Source: Lachnospiraceae bacterium | Lineage (GTDB): Bacteria; Bacillota; Clostridia; Lachnospirales; Lachnospiraceae | Direction of reading: 5' to 3' | Assembly (NCBI GenBank): GCA_009911185.1 | Contig: QXWW01000003.1 | Location: forward strand, 62,001 to 126,000 | Length of the DNA: 64,000 bases | Part shown: positions 43,912 through 52,448 of the stretch, piece after piece | Position numbering within the stretch: position 1 is the first letter of the stretch | Layout: every line of letters starts with the position of its first letter | Notes under the pieces: generated by a model | Told to the model about the DNA's origin: nothing | Seen by the model: only the letters and a program-made list of their open reading frames with translations | Databases searched by the model: none | Made by a program: the position numbers and the translations under genes

Positions 43912-45250
43912 AGCTTTTGCCAAAAAGCTGTTTGGAACAAAATATGAGCGGCTGCCCCGAACGCTTTTGATCTGTATAATTGTATTTTGGGGGCTGTATA
44001 TCGCAGGCTTTCAGGTGCAGATTGCACCGTCTGTCCGAATCCTGATGGTAAGTGCCTTTACGGCCGGCGTGATGTGGCAGGCTCTTTCTTCCAAAGATAA
44101 TGCAGATGAACTGGGGCATATGCTGATGCTGCCGCATCATAGCCGGGGATTTGTTTTCTCCTATGTGGCTATGCTGGGAGCCTATGCGGTTTTTACAAAG
44201 ACGGGGCTGCTTCTGGTTGTTTTACTGGCTGTTTCGGTATGGAAGACTATAGAAATCATCGGGATTGTGATCTGTATGCTTCATGCTGTCCTTATGGCGG
44301 CTGCTGTTTATTCCCTGAGAAAATACTGGTACATGGGTATTTTCTGGACTGCCGTCATGGTGACGGTCGTTGTTCTCTTTGGAGGCATGTCATGGATCAG
44401 TCTGATGTTGCTTGCAAATGGGATGTTTGCCGTTCTGTTTTTGTGGAGGGCAGACGGATATGCTTTTTATATCAGAGGAAAATTTTACGAACTTCCCTCT
44501 GATATAAAAACGCTCCGCGAAAATGCACACGCAAACGCAGAGGAAATGTATCGCTTAAAAGCGACGCGTTTGCGGCGCAGAATTTCGCAGAGAGAAATTC
44601 TTTTTCAGTGGGAGAGTAAGAAAAGTTATGCCATCAGGCAGAAGAAAAGGGCTTCCCTGTGGCGGTATTTTTTCAGATATCTCACCTGCCACAAGAATTA
44701 CCTGCTCAATACAGCAGTGATGTGGTGCGTTGCTCTTGTAATGCCTTATTTTCTGAAAGAAATAGCCGGGCTGTCCGTTGTCCCGATTGGATTTGCGGTT
44801 TTATCCTTGAATACGCCCATCTGTATCCTGCTGTCCTGTGACCGTGATCTGGAGCAGGCGGTCCGTTTCCTGCCCGGACAGAAACGGCGTTTTTGCATTC
44901 CATACTGCCTGTTCATTTTCCAGTGCAATATGATGGCAGATGCGATATTTCTCATAAGCTGGCAGGCACAAAACGGCGGGATCACGGTCCTGTTGGCTTT
45001 TGGGGCAGTTTTCTTTGCTTTGCAGAGTGCGGCGCTGTCTGTACTGCTGGAGTGGTTTTATCCCATCCGAAACTGGAAGATTGAAAGCGATTTGTGGCAT
45101 CATCCGCGGAAATATATGGTTCCGGCGGTAATGCTGCTGCTTGCCGGAGCCGTATCTGCCTGGCCGCTATTGCTGTATGCCCTGCTGCTTCTGCCGGCAG
45201 TGGAAACGATAGTTTTCATTTATATATGCTGGAGATATCCGGAACCATAA
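43892..45250 (+). CDS. ABC transporter permease
   Basis: 452 residues from ATG 43892 after GGGAGG. About ten membrane helices, including TLLICIIVFWGLYIAGF, WTAVMVTVVVLFGGMSW and MVPAVMLLLAGAVSAWPLLL, with a basic cytoplasmic loop around residues 200-250. It has no sequence motif I can name but is coupled to the preceding ATPase, forming a two-part exporter. Confidence 0.75.
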   Translation: MMKMTGKAFAKKLFGTKYERLPRTLLICIIVFWGLYIAGFQVQIAPSVRILMVSAFTAGVMWQALSSKDNADELGHMLMLPHHSRGFVFSYVAMLGAYAVFTKTGLLLVVLLAVSVWKTIEIIGIVICMLHAVLMAAAVYSLRKYWYMGIFWTAVMVTVVVLFGGMSWISLMLLANGMFAVLFLWRADGYAFYIRGKFYELPSDIKTLRENAHANAEEMYRLKATRLRRRISQREILFQWESKKSYAIRQKKRASLWRYFFRYLTCHKNYLLNTAVMWCVALVMPYFLKEIAGLSVVPIGFAVLSLNTPICILLSCDRDLEQAVRFLPGQKRRFCIPYCLFIFQCNMMADAIFLISWQAQNGGITVLLAFGAVFFALQSAALSVLLEWFYPIRNWKIESDLWHHPRKYMVPAVMLLLAGAVSAWPLLLYALLLLPAVETIVFIYICWRYPEP

Positions 45251-45281
45251 GATTACCTATAAAAATGAGGAGGTTTTTAAA

Positions 45282-45938
45282 GTGGAGATATTGAGAGCAG
45301 AGAATCTTTCAAAGGTATATCGTCAGAATACAGTATCCTTGCAGGCATTGCGGAGTGTATCGCTGACCATTCAAAAAGGAGAATTTGTCGCCATTCTGGG
45401 GAGAAGCGGTTCCGGGAAATCCACGCTTCTAAACATCCTGGCCGGTCTGGACTGCCCTACGGAGGGAAAGGTCTACATTGACGGCGCAGATATCTTCCAG
45501 TTGAGCGAAGAAAAAAGGACGCTGCTTCGGCGGGAAAAAATAGGATTTGTATTTCAGACATATGAATTGCTGCATTCACTGTCTGTGATGAAAAATATCC
45601 GGCTGCCGGAGCTGAAAGCGGATGCGGCTTATGTAAAGGAGCTTCTTGACGCATTGGGGATTGGGCAGTATGAGAGATGTTATCCGGATCAGTTATCAGG
45701 AGGGGAACAGCAGAGGGCGGCGATCGCAAGGGCGCTGATTAACCATCCATCGATGCTCCTGGCCGATGAGCCGACGGGGAATCTGGATTCCAGGACGGAA
45801 AGGATCGTCATAGATCTGTTGAAAAAACTGGCGGCAAAATACGAAACCAGTATTCTGCTTGTCACACACAATGAAAGTCTTATAAAAGATGCAGACCGTG
45901 TCATTCGTTTGGAGGATGGTAAAATTGTCAATGGATAG
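45282..45938 (+). CDS. MacB/LolD-type ABC ATPase
   Basis: 218 residues from GTG 45282 with GAGGAGG upstream. Walker A GRSGSGKST, signature LSGGEQQR and Walker B MLLADEPTGNLDS of the MacB/BceA class. It drives an FtsX-type permease, overlapping here by 8 bases. Typical cargo or targets are lantibiotics and bacitracin-type peptides. Confidence 0.9.
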   Translation: MEILRAENLSKVYRQNTVSLQALRSVSLTIQKGEFVAILGRSGSGKSTLLNILAGLDCPTEGKVYIDGADIFQLSEEKRTLLRREKIGFVFQTYELLHSLSVMKNIRLPELKADAAYVKELLDALGIGQYERCYPDQLSGGEQQRAAIARALINHPSMLLADEPTGNLDSRTERIVIDLLKKLAAKYETSILLVTHNESLIKDADRVIRLEDGKIVNG

Positions 45939-48309
45939 GAAGAACATGAGAACTGTCGTAAGAGGTTATCTTTTGAAGGAGATAGCAAATACCGTCCTTA
46001 CAAGCCTGTTCCTTTGTTTTGTTATGGTATTTCTTTTGATCGGGAATCAGCTTTTTACAAATGTCCAGACGGCAAACAGGCGGAATGCGGAGGCTTTGGA
46101 GGGAAGGCAGCATGTGACATATTCCGGTATTTCAGAGGCAGAGTTTCAGAAGATAAAGACATGTGATTTTGTAGCGGATGTTGGAGTGAATTTTCATTTG
46201 GGGCAGACGGAGGATGGAACGGCATTTGACTATGTAGACGAAAGCTACCGGGCGTTGGGCGCAGATATGGCAGAGGCGAATATCAAGCAGGTCATAGATG
46301 GACGTTGGGCGCAAAAAGAACATGAAGTTGTGTTTACAAAAAATTATCTGCAAAGATATGGGTTAAAGCGAGGTGATACGGTTACTGTTGATCTGACGGC
46401 TGTAGACGCGGATACGGGAGATGAACGATATTGCTTGCCGGGACTTGAGCTTACGGTTGTTGGCGTTATAGACAATATGACTGGATTTACAGACCGGAAG
46501 AACGGATATGTCTCGAAGGAGCTTGCACAGAAAATCCTCAGAGAGAAAAACGGACGGGTAAACGCTGTGGTCCAGTTTACTGATCAAGAGAAAATCTCGG
46601 AATACCATGATAAGCTGAATGCTTATTTAGGACGGGAAGAGGACTTAAATACGCAGAAGAATTATATGCTTGCAGAGGCTGTAGAAGATGGCGGAACCCT
46701 GAAAAAGCAGAATACGCTTATGAATCTGGCCATATGGCTGGTATGTGTCCTGATTGTGTATCATATTTTTTACAGCCGACTCTTTGAAAGGAAAGGGGAC
46801 TTTATCGCTTTAAGGAAAATAGGATTTCAGACAAAGGATTTACAGAAAATTGTCGGAACGGAATTCCTGATTTTTGCTTTTATTGGATTTGCGGGAGGAA
46901 TCCTGACAGGCAGTTTTCTGAATCAAGCGGTATATGGGAAGGCCATGAAGGCGTTTGTCTATGCTTATGATGCAGAGGAGATGGTTTCTCCAGAGATATC
47001 CTTAAACAGTATCCTGAATACGGGTATTCTGTTTATGCTCATCATGATTCCGGGCATTGTGAGTCTTATACTGCAGCTAAAGAATGTCGCGCCGATGGAG
47101 ATGATACGCGGCAGGAGAAAAAATGTAAGGAAACAGTTTTTGGCGCTGATGATCGTTTCGCTTTCAGCAGTTTTGATCAGCGCACTGGGACTTCAGGATA
47201 ATCACAGTGACGAGGGTATCCTTTTTGTAAAAGAATATGTTCCGGGGGATCTGCAGGTGGCAGCAGGAAGCATCTATGAAAATATAGTGGGCGGAGAGAT
47301 TCCGTCCATATCGGATACGGATTTTCAGAAAATGAAAGTGCTTCCGGGAATCAGGCAGATACAGGATTATGAAATCAATTACGACAGGGGAATATTTTTA
47401 TGTGAGGAAAAGGAAAAACTAAACGCAGACAGTGCGAATTATGAGTCGATGCTGGAAATGGAGCAGGAAATTGATGGAAAGAAGCAATGCTTATACAATC
47501 TGGTTTTGGTAACAACAGATAATCTGAAAGCACTGGTTCCGTCTTATGATGAAAAGAACGATGGCCCCGTCGCAATCATGGAAATGGAACTGGCAAAGAC
47601 ATTGAATTTAGAAATCGGGGATGAGTTTACAATATATGACGAGAAATTGATCCAAACCGGTTCAAAAACCGGCTGTACGAATGCTCGCATAAAACTTCTG
47701 GATACCCAGAATGTGATATTGTCAGAAAACCATGCAGGGGGAAATCTGTTGGTAGTGGATAGGAAAACTGCACAGTTATTTCCGGGTGAACAATACCGGC
47801 AGGTTGTCAATGTGTGGATTGATGAGAATATGGAGGAAAAAGCGGCATCCAATTTGGAGCATATTTCAAAAGCCTGCGGATATACTGTCCGCAATGCCGG
47901 CCGTCAAATGCAGAAGTATATGGATCTGGATCATAGTCAGAAAGTTATGCATTGTTTTTTTATCATCATCCTTGCAGTGATCGGTTTACTGGTCTGTTTC
48001 AATACTGTATTTGCAAATCTGCTGAACAGGAGAAATGATTTTCGGGTTATGCATAAAATTGGCATTAGAAAAAAAGAGATGTATTGGATGGTATTGAGAG
48101 AGGGTTTGCTGCAAGGTGGTATAGCAGCAGGCATTACAGCGATTGCGCAATTTGTTTTGGCGATAGGCAGGCAGGAGTCATTTTTTAGGATATTCGTAAT
48201 CACCGATGCGGGAGTGATGGCAGTGTGCGCTTTGTTTCCGGTTTTCATACTTTGGTATATGTTTCATAGAGGAATGGTGACTTTTTATGTTGGAGGGAGA
48301 GCATCATGA
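45931..48309 (+). CDS. FtsX/BceB-like ABC permease
   Basis: 792 residues from ATG 45931 (ATG 45946 possible). A first membrane helix near residue 20, a large outer domain, three helices near 260-370 (LAIWLVCVLIVYHIFYSRLF), a second outer domain (about 410-660), and three final helices from FFIIILAVIGLLVCFNTVFA. Two FtsX units show in KKQNTLMNLAIW and LNRRNDFRVMHKIGIRKKEM. With the ATPase it forms a mechanotransmission or peptide-resistance transporter. The adjacent regulator is destroyed, so control is probably lost. Confidence 0.82.
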   Translation: MDRKNMRTVVRGYLLKEIANTVLTSLFLCFVMVFLLIGNQLFTNVQTANRRNAEALEGRQHVTYSGISEAEFQKIKTCDFVADVGVNFHLGQTEDGTAFDYVDESYRALGADMAEANIKQVIDGRWAQKEHEVVFTKNYLQRYGLKRGDTVTVDLTAVDADTGDERYCLPGLELTVVGVIDNMTGFTDRKNGYVSKELAQKILREKNGRVNAVVQFTDQEKISEYHDKLNAYLGREEDLNTQKNYMLAEAVEDGGTLKKQNTLMNLAIWLVCVLIVYHIFYSRLFERKGDFIALRKIGFQTKDLQKIVGTEFLIFAFIGFAGGILTGSFLNQAVYGKAMKAFVYAYDAEEMVSPEISLNSILNTGILFMLIMIPGIVSLILQLKNVAPMEMIRGRRKNVRKQFLALMIVSLSAVLISALGLQDNHSDEGILFVKEYVPGDLQVAAGSIYENIVGGEIPSISDTDFQKMKVLPGIRQIQDYEINYDRGIFLCEEKEKLNADSANYESMLEMEQEIDGKKQCLYNLVLVTTDNLKALVPSYDEKNDGPVAIMEMELAKTLNLEIGDEFTIYDEKLIQTGSKTGCTNARIKLLDTQNVILSENHAGGNLLVVDRKTAQLFPGEQYRQVVNVWIDENMEEKAASNLEHISKACGYTVRNAGRQMQKYMDLDHSQKVMHCFFIIILAVIGLLVCFNTVFANLLNRRNDFRVMHKIGIRKKEMYWMVLREGLLQGGIAAGITAIAQFVLAIGRQESFFRIFVITDAGVMAVCALFPVFILWYMFHRGMVTFYVGGRAS

Positions 48310-49012
48310 AAATCTTGTTGATTGAGGATGATAGAAAAGGATACACATGGAAAAGAAAAACAAAAAGATAATATATGTTGAAGATGATTTAAGCCTGATT
48401 GAAGGATTGAAATACACACTGGAGAAAAACGGTTTTCTGGTAGATAAACCCGTACCGTAAAGGAGGCGCATCAATTCTTCCAGTCAGGGCAGTATGACTT
48501 TTTATTACTTGATGTTACGCTGCTGGATGGGACAGGCTTTGATGTCTGCCAGGAAGTACGAAAGACTTCGCCAATGGAAAGTTTTTAGGGAACATTTAAG
48601 GCCGAGTTTATTCATAAGCATCGTTTTTCATCTTCCGAGGAATTGAATCATGTAACCATGGCTTATGTGTATGTTTATTATAACCATGCATACAGTCGCC
48701 ACATTCCCCCGCACTGATTTTTCCGGGATTGGAAATCAGACTACACCAACGCCGGGTATTGAAAGATGGGGCAGACATAAGCCGTACCCGTTTGGAAGAC
48801 GGCGCACTCTGCTACCTTGCCGCCAGTCCGGGGAGGGTATTCACAAAAGCGCAAATCTTTGAAGCCGTGTGGAGCATGGAGAGCGAAAGCTGCCAGTCAA
48901 ACGTGGCAAATGTGATTTGCAACTTACGGAAAAGATAGAGCTGGACAGCCAAAATCCCACCTGCATAAAGACCGTTTTAGGAATCGGATATAAGTTTGTT
49001 TCCGGGGAATGA
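48306..49012 (+). pseudogene. Two-component response regulators and IS3 piece, fused debris
   Basis: 48306 starts MKILLIEDDRKG and breaks. A second receiver starts at 48347 (KKIIYVEDDLSLIEGLKYTL, later YDFLLLDVTLLDGTGFDVC) with a frameshift after FLVD. Near 48590 an IS3-like transposase tail intervenes (GTFKAEFIHKHRFSSSEELN, VYYNHAYSRH). From 48720 comes the winged-helix half, LHQRRVLKDGADISRTRLED, FEAVWSMESESCQSNVANVI and, after another shift, PTCIKTVLGIGYKFVSGE. It probably once controlled the BceAB-like pair. Confidence 0.78.
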
Positions 49013-49090
49013 AAATTAAATATATATTGTTATCGCTGGATAAATGCATTATAATAAATCTAGCGATAAATAGGAATTTGGGGAAATGAC

Positions 49091-49696
49091 ATGAATAAGA
49101 AAACAGAAGAATCAAGAATGGCGTACAATAAGATAGCATTTGAATATGATACATCAAGAGAAGGGTATTATACACGATTTCATATTAAGGAACTATCTAA
49201 TACAATAGATTTGAGTGATGGCGATATCGTTCTTGATGTTGCATGTGGAAATGGAACTCTATTGCAGGAATTATCGAAAAAAGCAAACATTCAAGCAAAT
49301 GGCTTAGATGTATCAGAGAATATGATTCATGTTGCAAAAATGCGTTATCCTAATATGAATTTTAAGGTACAGCCATGTTACCCACTTGAATGGAGCGATG
49401 AAAGTATTGATATTATAACGGTATGTTGTGCATTTCATCATTTTGACAATCCTCAAGGATTTGTAAATGAATGTAAAAGAGTTTTAAAGAAAAACGGTAC
49501 AGTGTATATAGCTGACCCAAACTTTGGAGCATTAATTAGATTTTTTGCAAATAAATTTTTGTTTCCCATTTCAAAAAGTGGAGATGTGAGGATATACAGC
49601 CCAAAAGAACTGGAGGCAATTTTTTATAATTCCGGATTTAAAGCAGTACAGATTTATAGAAAGGATAAGGGATTGTTTCTTAAAGCTAGAAAGTAA
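49091..49696 (+). CDS. Class I SAM-dependent methyltransferase
   Basis: 201 residues from ATG 49091. Motif I VLDVACGNGTLLQEL, the acidic GLDVSENMI and motif ADPNFGALIRFF are present. UbiE/COQ5-like small-molecule methyltransferases have this order. Possible substrates are quinones, antibiotics or toxic metabolites; not identifiable. A terminator follows at 49774. Confidence 0.8.
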   Translation: MNKKTEESRMAYNKIAFEYDTSREGYYTRFHIKELSNTIDLSDGDIVLDVACGNGTLLQELSKKANIQANGLDVSENMIHVAKMRYPNMNFKVQPCYPLEWSDESIDIITVCCAFHHFDNPQGFVNECKRVLKKNGTVYIADPNFGALIRFFANKFLFPISKSGDVRIYSPKELEAIFYNSGFKAVQIYRKDKGLFLKARK

Positions 49697-49773
49697 CCAC
49701 AAAATCTTGTTTGTAGAACCGCAGCCACAGGAAAACTGAATAACCGCTACCCGCAAAAAGTAGCACACCGAAG

Positions 49774-49805
49774 CAGGAAACCAAGAAAAAATTTCCTGTT
49801 TTTTT
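49774..49805 (+). terminator. Terminator after methyltransferase
   Basis: CAGGAAA (49774-49780) pairs with TTTCCTG (49792-49798) and a run of seven T follows. Confidence 0.75.
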
Positions 49806-49823
49806 GCACTCAAAGGTAAGGGA

Positions 49824-50152
49824 AATTTTACGCCGCACTTTATCCGCACCGACCTGTTGACCGAGAACTTACGGAAAGTCACTCAGTACGCCGCCAAGCA
49901 CGAAGCCTGGTTTATGAAGCACCTAATCGAGCAGAACGAGGACGGGGGCAAACGCCGAAAAGTTTATGAAAGTCGTCCGCAAGTACACCAGCGTTGAGGA
50001 ACTCACTCCTACCCTGTTGCAGGAGTTTGCGGAGAAGATAGTCGTCCACGAATCGGAAGCTCTTGACGGGAAACGCCGGGGGGGAGCTCCGCAGACAGGA
50101 AATTGAAATCTATTATTCTTTTGCCGGTAAGGTAGAGCTGCCCGACACATAA
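49824..50152 (+). pseudogene. Degraded serine recombinase C-terminus (DUF4368)
   Basis: Frame 1: FTPHFIRTDLLTENLRKVTQ and AKHEAWFMKHLIEQNEDGG. After an internal deletion and frameshift comes VVRKYTSVEELTPTLLQEF, then IVVHESEALDGKRR and YYSFAGKVELPDT, stop at 50150. This is the end of a TnpX/TndX-type recombinase; the catalytic domain is absent. At 1.35 kb from the right end of element 2 it may be the original integrase of that element, now dead. Confidence 0.75.
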
Positions 50153-50325
50153 AGTCCGCCCTGTCCGGCAGTCAGCCGGATAGGAACGGCAAAATTTTTA
50201 CACTTCCATTACTTCTTTATCTCACATGAGAAAATGAAAACAACTTCTATTATAGTTGGCATTAGATTTTTCCTCATATAATTGCTCATTTTGCTTCTTC
50301 CAAAATTCAAATATGTAATCAAGAT

Positions 50326-50742
50326 TTATATAATGCGGATATCAGATGTTTTCTTTTGTATTTCTTTATAAAACTCTTCTCTGTTGTGTAATGCAATCAT
50401 CACAGTTTTTCCATTGCCATATTGGATTTTAATTCTGTCATATGAAGCTGCCAAAGAGGATGAAGGGTCATTTGTCGTTCTGATTTCTTTTATATCATTA
50501 TATAGAATACGAAGCCTAATAAATCCAAAAACAATAAGCAAACTCTCACTTTTTAATTCTGCAAAATTGCGAACCACTATGGAAGTACAAAATATTTCCA
50601 GGAAAGCCAATACTGCCAATGAGAAAGCGAATACAAAAGCTTCTGCATTTATAATGGCTAACACAATAATCGGGATAAGAATTACTGCAACAAATATCAT
50701 AACGCCATAAAACCACTTAGATATTTTTCCTTTAAACCTCAT
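50326..50742 (-). CDS. PH-domain membrane protein
   Basis: 138 residues. Two N-terminal membrane helices (YGVMIFVAVILIPIIVLAII, FVFAFSLAVLAFLEIFC), then a bacterial pleckstrin-homology-like domain: RLRILYNDIKEIRTTNDPSS, YDRIKIQYGNGKTVMIALHN, EEFYKEIQ. Start at 50742 with GGAGGTG upstream. Family members (DUF1200 type) have no established role. Confidence 0.7.
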   Translation of the reverse strand: MRFKGKISKWFYGVMIFVAVILIPIIVLAIINAEAFVFAFSLAVLAFLEIFCTSIVVRNFAELKSESLLIVFGFIRLRILYNDIKEIRTTNDPSSSLAASYDRIKIQYGNGKTVMIALHNREEFYKEIQKKTSDIRII

Positions 50743-51033
50743 AAATTCACCTCCGAGAATTTTTGATTTGCCGGTTTGTTCAACATGGATATTCTATCAC
50801 ATTCACCCGACCAATTCCATTAAAAATTGATTAATTATTCGAATGGCCGTGCTCGGCAATCTTGCGCTTTTTAGCGGCGGCTATGGGTTCCATGCAGCTT
50901 GTTTCAGACAGTGCCTTTTATTTGTCTGATGTGGTGCGTTGGGAAAGTGATGTAACAGTTATTAAAGAGCCTTCCTTAATACCGGTCCGAGATTAATAAA
51001 TTTTATAAATTCAGAAAAATATTAGGAATCCTC
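50743..51033. other. Intergenic stretch without intact gene
   Basis: Between the divergent PH-domain gene and the MerR relic. A short piece around 50850-50990 (NLALFSGGYGFHAACF in one frame) is open but lacks a start. I see no convincing gene. Confidence 0.3.
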
Positions 51034-51064
51034 TTGACTTTGACGTAACGTGATAGATTAAAAT
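51034..51064 (+). promoter_or_regulatory. MerR-type promoter with 19-base spacer
   Basis: TTGACT (51034-51039), 19 bases, TAAAAT (51059-51064). The spacer holds ACGTAACGT-like symmetry. The lengthened spacer is the hallmark of promoters twisted into activity by MerR proteins. The start codon of the TipA-like relic lies 24 bases downstream, so it was autoregulated. Confidence 0.7.
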
Positions 51065-51087
51065 GGAATTACACAGGAGGTATGATT

Positions 51088-51480
51088 ATGAGAACAGTAA
51101 AAGAGGTCGGCAAACTCACTGGTGTCAGCGTGCGCGCACTATGGCCAAATCGGGCAATACAAAAGCATATCAAGAGTACAGACAAAAGGATATCGCTCGC
51201 AGGGAAGGCAGTTATAGCAAGCTTGCAAATGAGCTAATGGCAATATTTTCAGAATTAGGGGGCTTAAAACATGTAACGCCTGATTCCGATGAAGTACAAA
51301 AGAAAATATCAGCATTACAGAAATTTATAACCGATAACTACTATGTATGTACAAAAGAAATCCTTAGTGGATTGGGTGAAATGTATATATGCGATGAACG
51401 CATTAAGAAAAATATTGACAGGGCAGGCGGGGAGAGCTACTGCTGAATTTGTTAGTCAGGCTATTTGTGTGCATTGCTCG
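51088..51480 (+). pseudogene. TipA-like MerR regulator, deleted and frameshifted
   Basis: Starts MRTVKEVGKLTGVSVRAL behind GGAGG, then an in-gene deletion removes the rest of the MerR helix-turn-helix and coiled coil. The TipAS ligand domain follows in another frame: AYQEYRQKDIARREGSYSKL, ELGGLKHVTPDSDEVQKKIS, MYICDERIKKNIDRAGGE. A last frameshift precedes TAEFVSQAICVHC, and the gene runs into the attachment site without its own stop. TipAS proteins bind thiopeptide antibiotics. Confidence 0.85.
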
Positions 51481-51520
51481 GAACATTTCAGGGGCTTCTC
51501 TACCTATATCGGTCAATAAT
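51480..51520. other. attachment site att-2b, right end of element 2
   Basis: Plus strand: GGAACATT (51480-51487), six bases, GCTTCTCT (51494-51501), core TACC (51501-51504), then cotJC sequence TATATCGGTCAATAATCC. The arm mirrors the one at 11941-11967 exactly in both 8-base blocks. Confidence 0.88.
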
Positions 51521-51687
51521 CCTGCAACTTCCCGGTAAGGAATTGTGTAACGCTGCGACAGATAGCGCATAGAAGCAGAAAGTTCACCGTCAGGCCCTCC
51601 AAACTGGCTGATAATTACCTGTGCCATTTGAGGATTGGTCTGTGTAATGTTTACAGGATACTGTAATCGTTTTTCATAATTCCACAT
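51501..51687 (-). pseudogene. cotJC: cotJC 5' fragment (codons 1-61)
   Basis: ATG 51687 with GGAGGG upstream encodes MWNYEKRLQYPVNITQTNPQ to YREVAGLLTDI, the standard CotJC N-terminus, including GGPDGELSASMRYLSQRY. After the core GGTA the frame enters element 2 (REAPEMFRAM) and stops at 51403. The first gap base after cotJB shows an intact operon start. In the present arrangement only a 94-residue chimeric product could be made. Confidence 0.93.
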
Positions 51688-51954
51688 TTAGCAATACCCT
51701 CCTTCCCAGGGCATTGGCTGAGTAGACCAAAGCCACATCTGATCTGGTTTCGCGGTGTCCAGGGTAAGAGGACCGTAGTTTTCTTCATATTCTTTCAAAG
51801 CCTTCATCCGTACTTCACGGAAATGATTGAAGTAGGAAAGTGCTTGCTGATCTGTAGGATGCGTATCGAGATAAAGCACAATATCATTGACTGCGAAACT
51901 TACCATATTAATCCATTGAAATAATTTTACTTGTTCCATCTGATTACCTTTCAT
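51688..51954 (-). CDS. cotJB: Spore coat protein CotJB
   Basis: 88 residues. CotJB features: QVKLFQWINMVSFAVNDIVL, YLDTHPTDQQALSYFNHF and DTAKPDQMWLW-STQPMPWEGG. ATG 51954 lies nine bases from GGAGG and overlaps the cotJA stop by 4 bases. The protein is part of the mother-cell-expressed CotJ complex of the inner coat. Its stop touches the cotJC start codon. Intact. Confidence 0.92.
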   Translation of the reverse strand: MKGNQMEQVKLFQWINMVSFAVNDIVLYLDTHPTDQQALSYFNHFREVRMKALKEYEENYGPLTLDTAKPDQMWLWSTQPMPWEGGYC

Positions 51955-52238
51955 TTCATGCAGCCTCCTTTCCCATAAAACGGTTTATTTAATTCCGGGA
52001 AAATGGTGCCGTATTGAAGCGCTTTATCCGGTTCGTAAGTTTCACTCATAAACTGCCAGGGCACATAAGCCATTGCGATTGCCATGCCAGACAGAGGATC
52101 TGATTTATTCGGGCAGGGATGCGGCATGGGCGGGCGGTTTCGCATTGGTCTTTGGGATCTGCCGGACGCACAGTTGTTTTGACGCTGAGGTGGTCTTTGG
52201 CTGCAGCCGCAGTCGGAAGCCATATTATAATTTGCCAT
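51951..52238 (-). CDS. cotJA: Spore coat protein CotJA
   Basis: 95 residues from ATG 52238 (AAAGGA upstream; the frame extends to 52286 without a site). N-terminal half is low-complexity, rich in Pro, Arg and Asn; the C-terminal half carries the conserved MAIAMAYVPWQFMSETYEPD and GTIFPELNKPF. CotJA is needed for CotJC assembly in B. subtilis. Same operon as cotJB and cotJC. Confidence 0.9.
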   Translation of the reverse strand: MANYNMASDCGCSQRPPQRQNNCASGRSQRPMRNRPPMPHPCPNKSDPLSGMAIAMAYVPWQFMSETYEPDKALQYGTIFPELNKPFYGKGGCMK

Positions 52239-52256
52239 ATTGCTGATTCCTTTCTC

Positions 52257-52283
52257 ATATATTCTGTTTTTTATAGAATATGA
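52257..52283 (-). promoter_or_regulatory. Sigma-E-like promoter of cotJ operon
   Basis: Minus strand: TCATATT (52277-52283), 12 bases, GAATATAT (52257-52264), about 20 bases before the cotJA start. It matches the B. subtilis sigma-E -35 motif well and the -10 (CATACAHT) only partly. Known biology: cotJ is a sigma-E operon. Medium-low confidence. Confidence 0.4.
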
Positions 52284-52448
52284 CAAAAAAAGTAAAAGGT
52301 GTCAATTCAGGAATGGGTTCTTTTTCATGCTGGGCATCTGGCCGGTTCCAATGCTGCCGGGACATTTTGTTCCTGTTAAAGTTGAAACACCACAAGACAT
52401 AATATTAGAAACGGAGAAAGAGCCGGGGGTACTGGTATTTTTATGCTA

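Larger units (their letters stand above)
11941..51503. mobile_element. Element 2: 39.6-kb island in cotJC
   Basis: Bounded by TACC cores 39,560 bp apart; removal joins cotJC codons 61 and 62 in frame (DI-GTEEL). The joined outer arms give a 48-base interrupted palindrome. The cargo is regulators, transporters, AbiE, CPBP proteases, Hsp20 and many pseudogenes; there is no relaxase, type IV secretion or phage structural gene. A degraded recombinase (49824-50152) near the right end may be the original integrase. The complete recombinase at 22224-24092 lies well inside and could belong to a nested element. Confidence 0.8.

Noticed and set aside
11941-51503. Element 2 as a full conjugative element
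   Set aside because: No relaxase, coupling protein, VirB4/VirD4-like ATPase or lytic transglycosylase frame found; only ORF relics of such elements.
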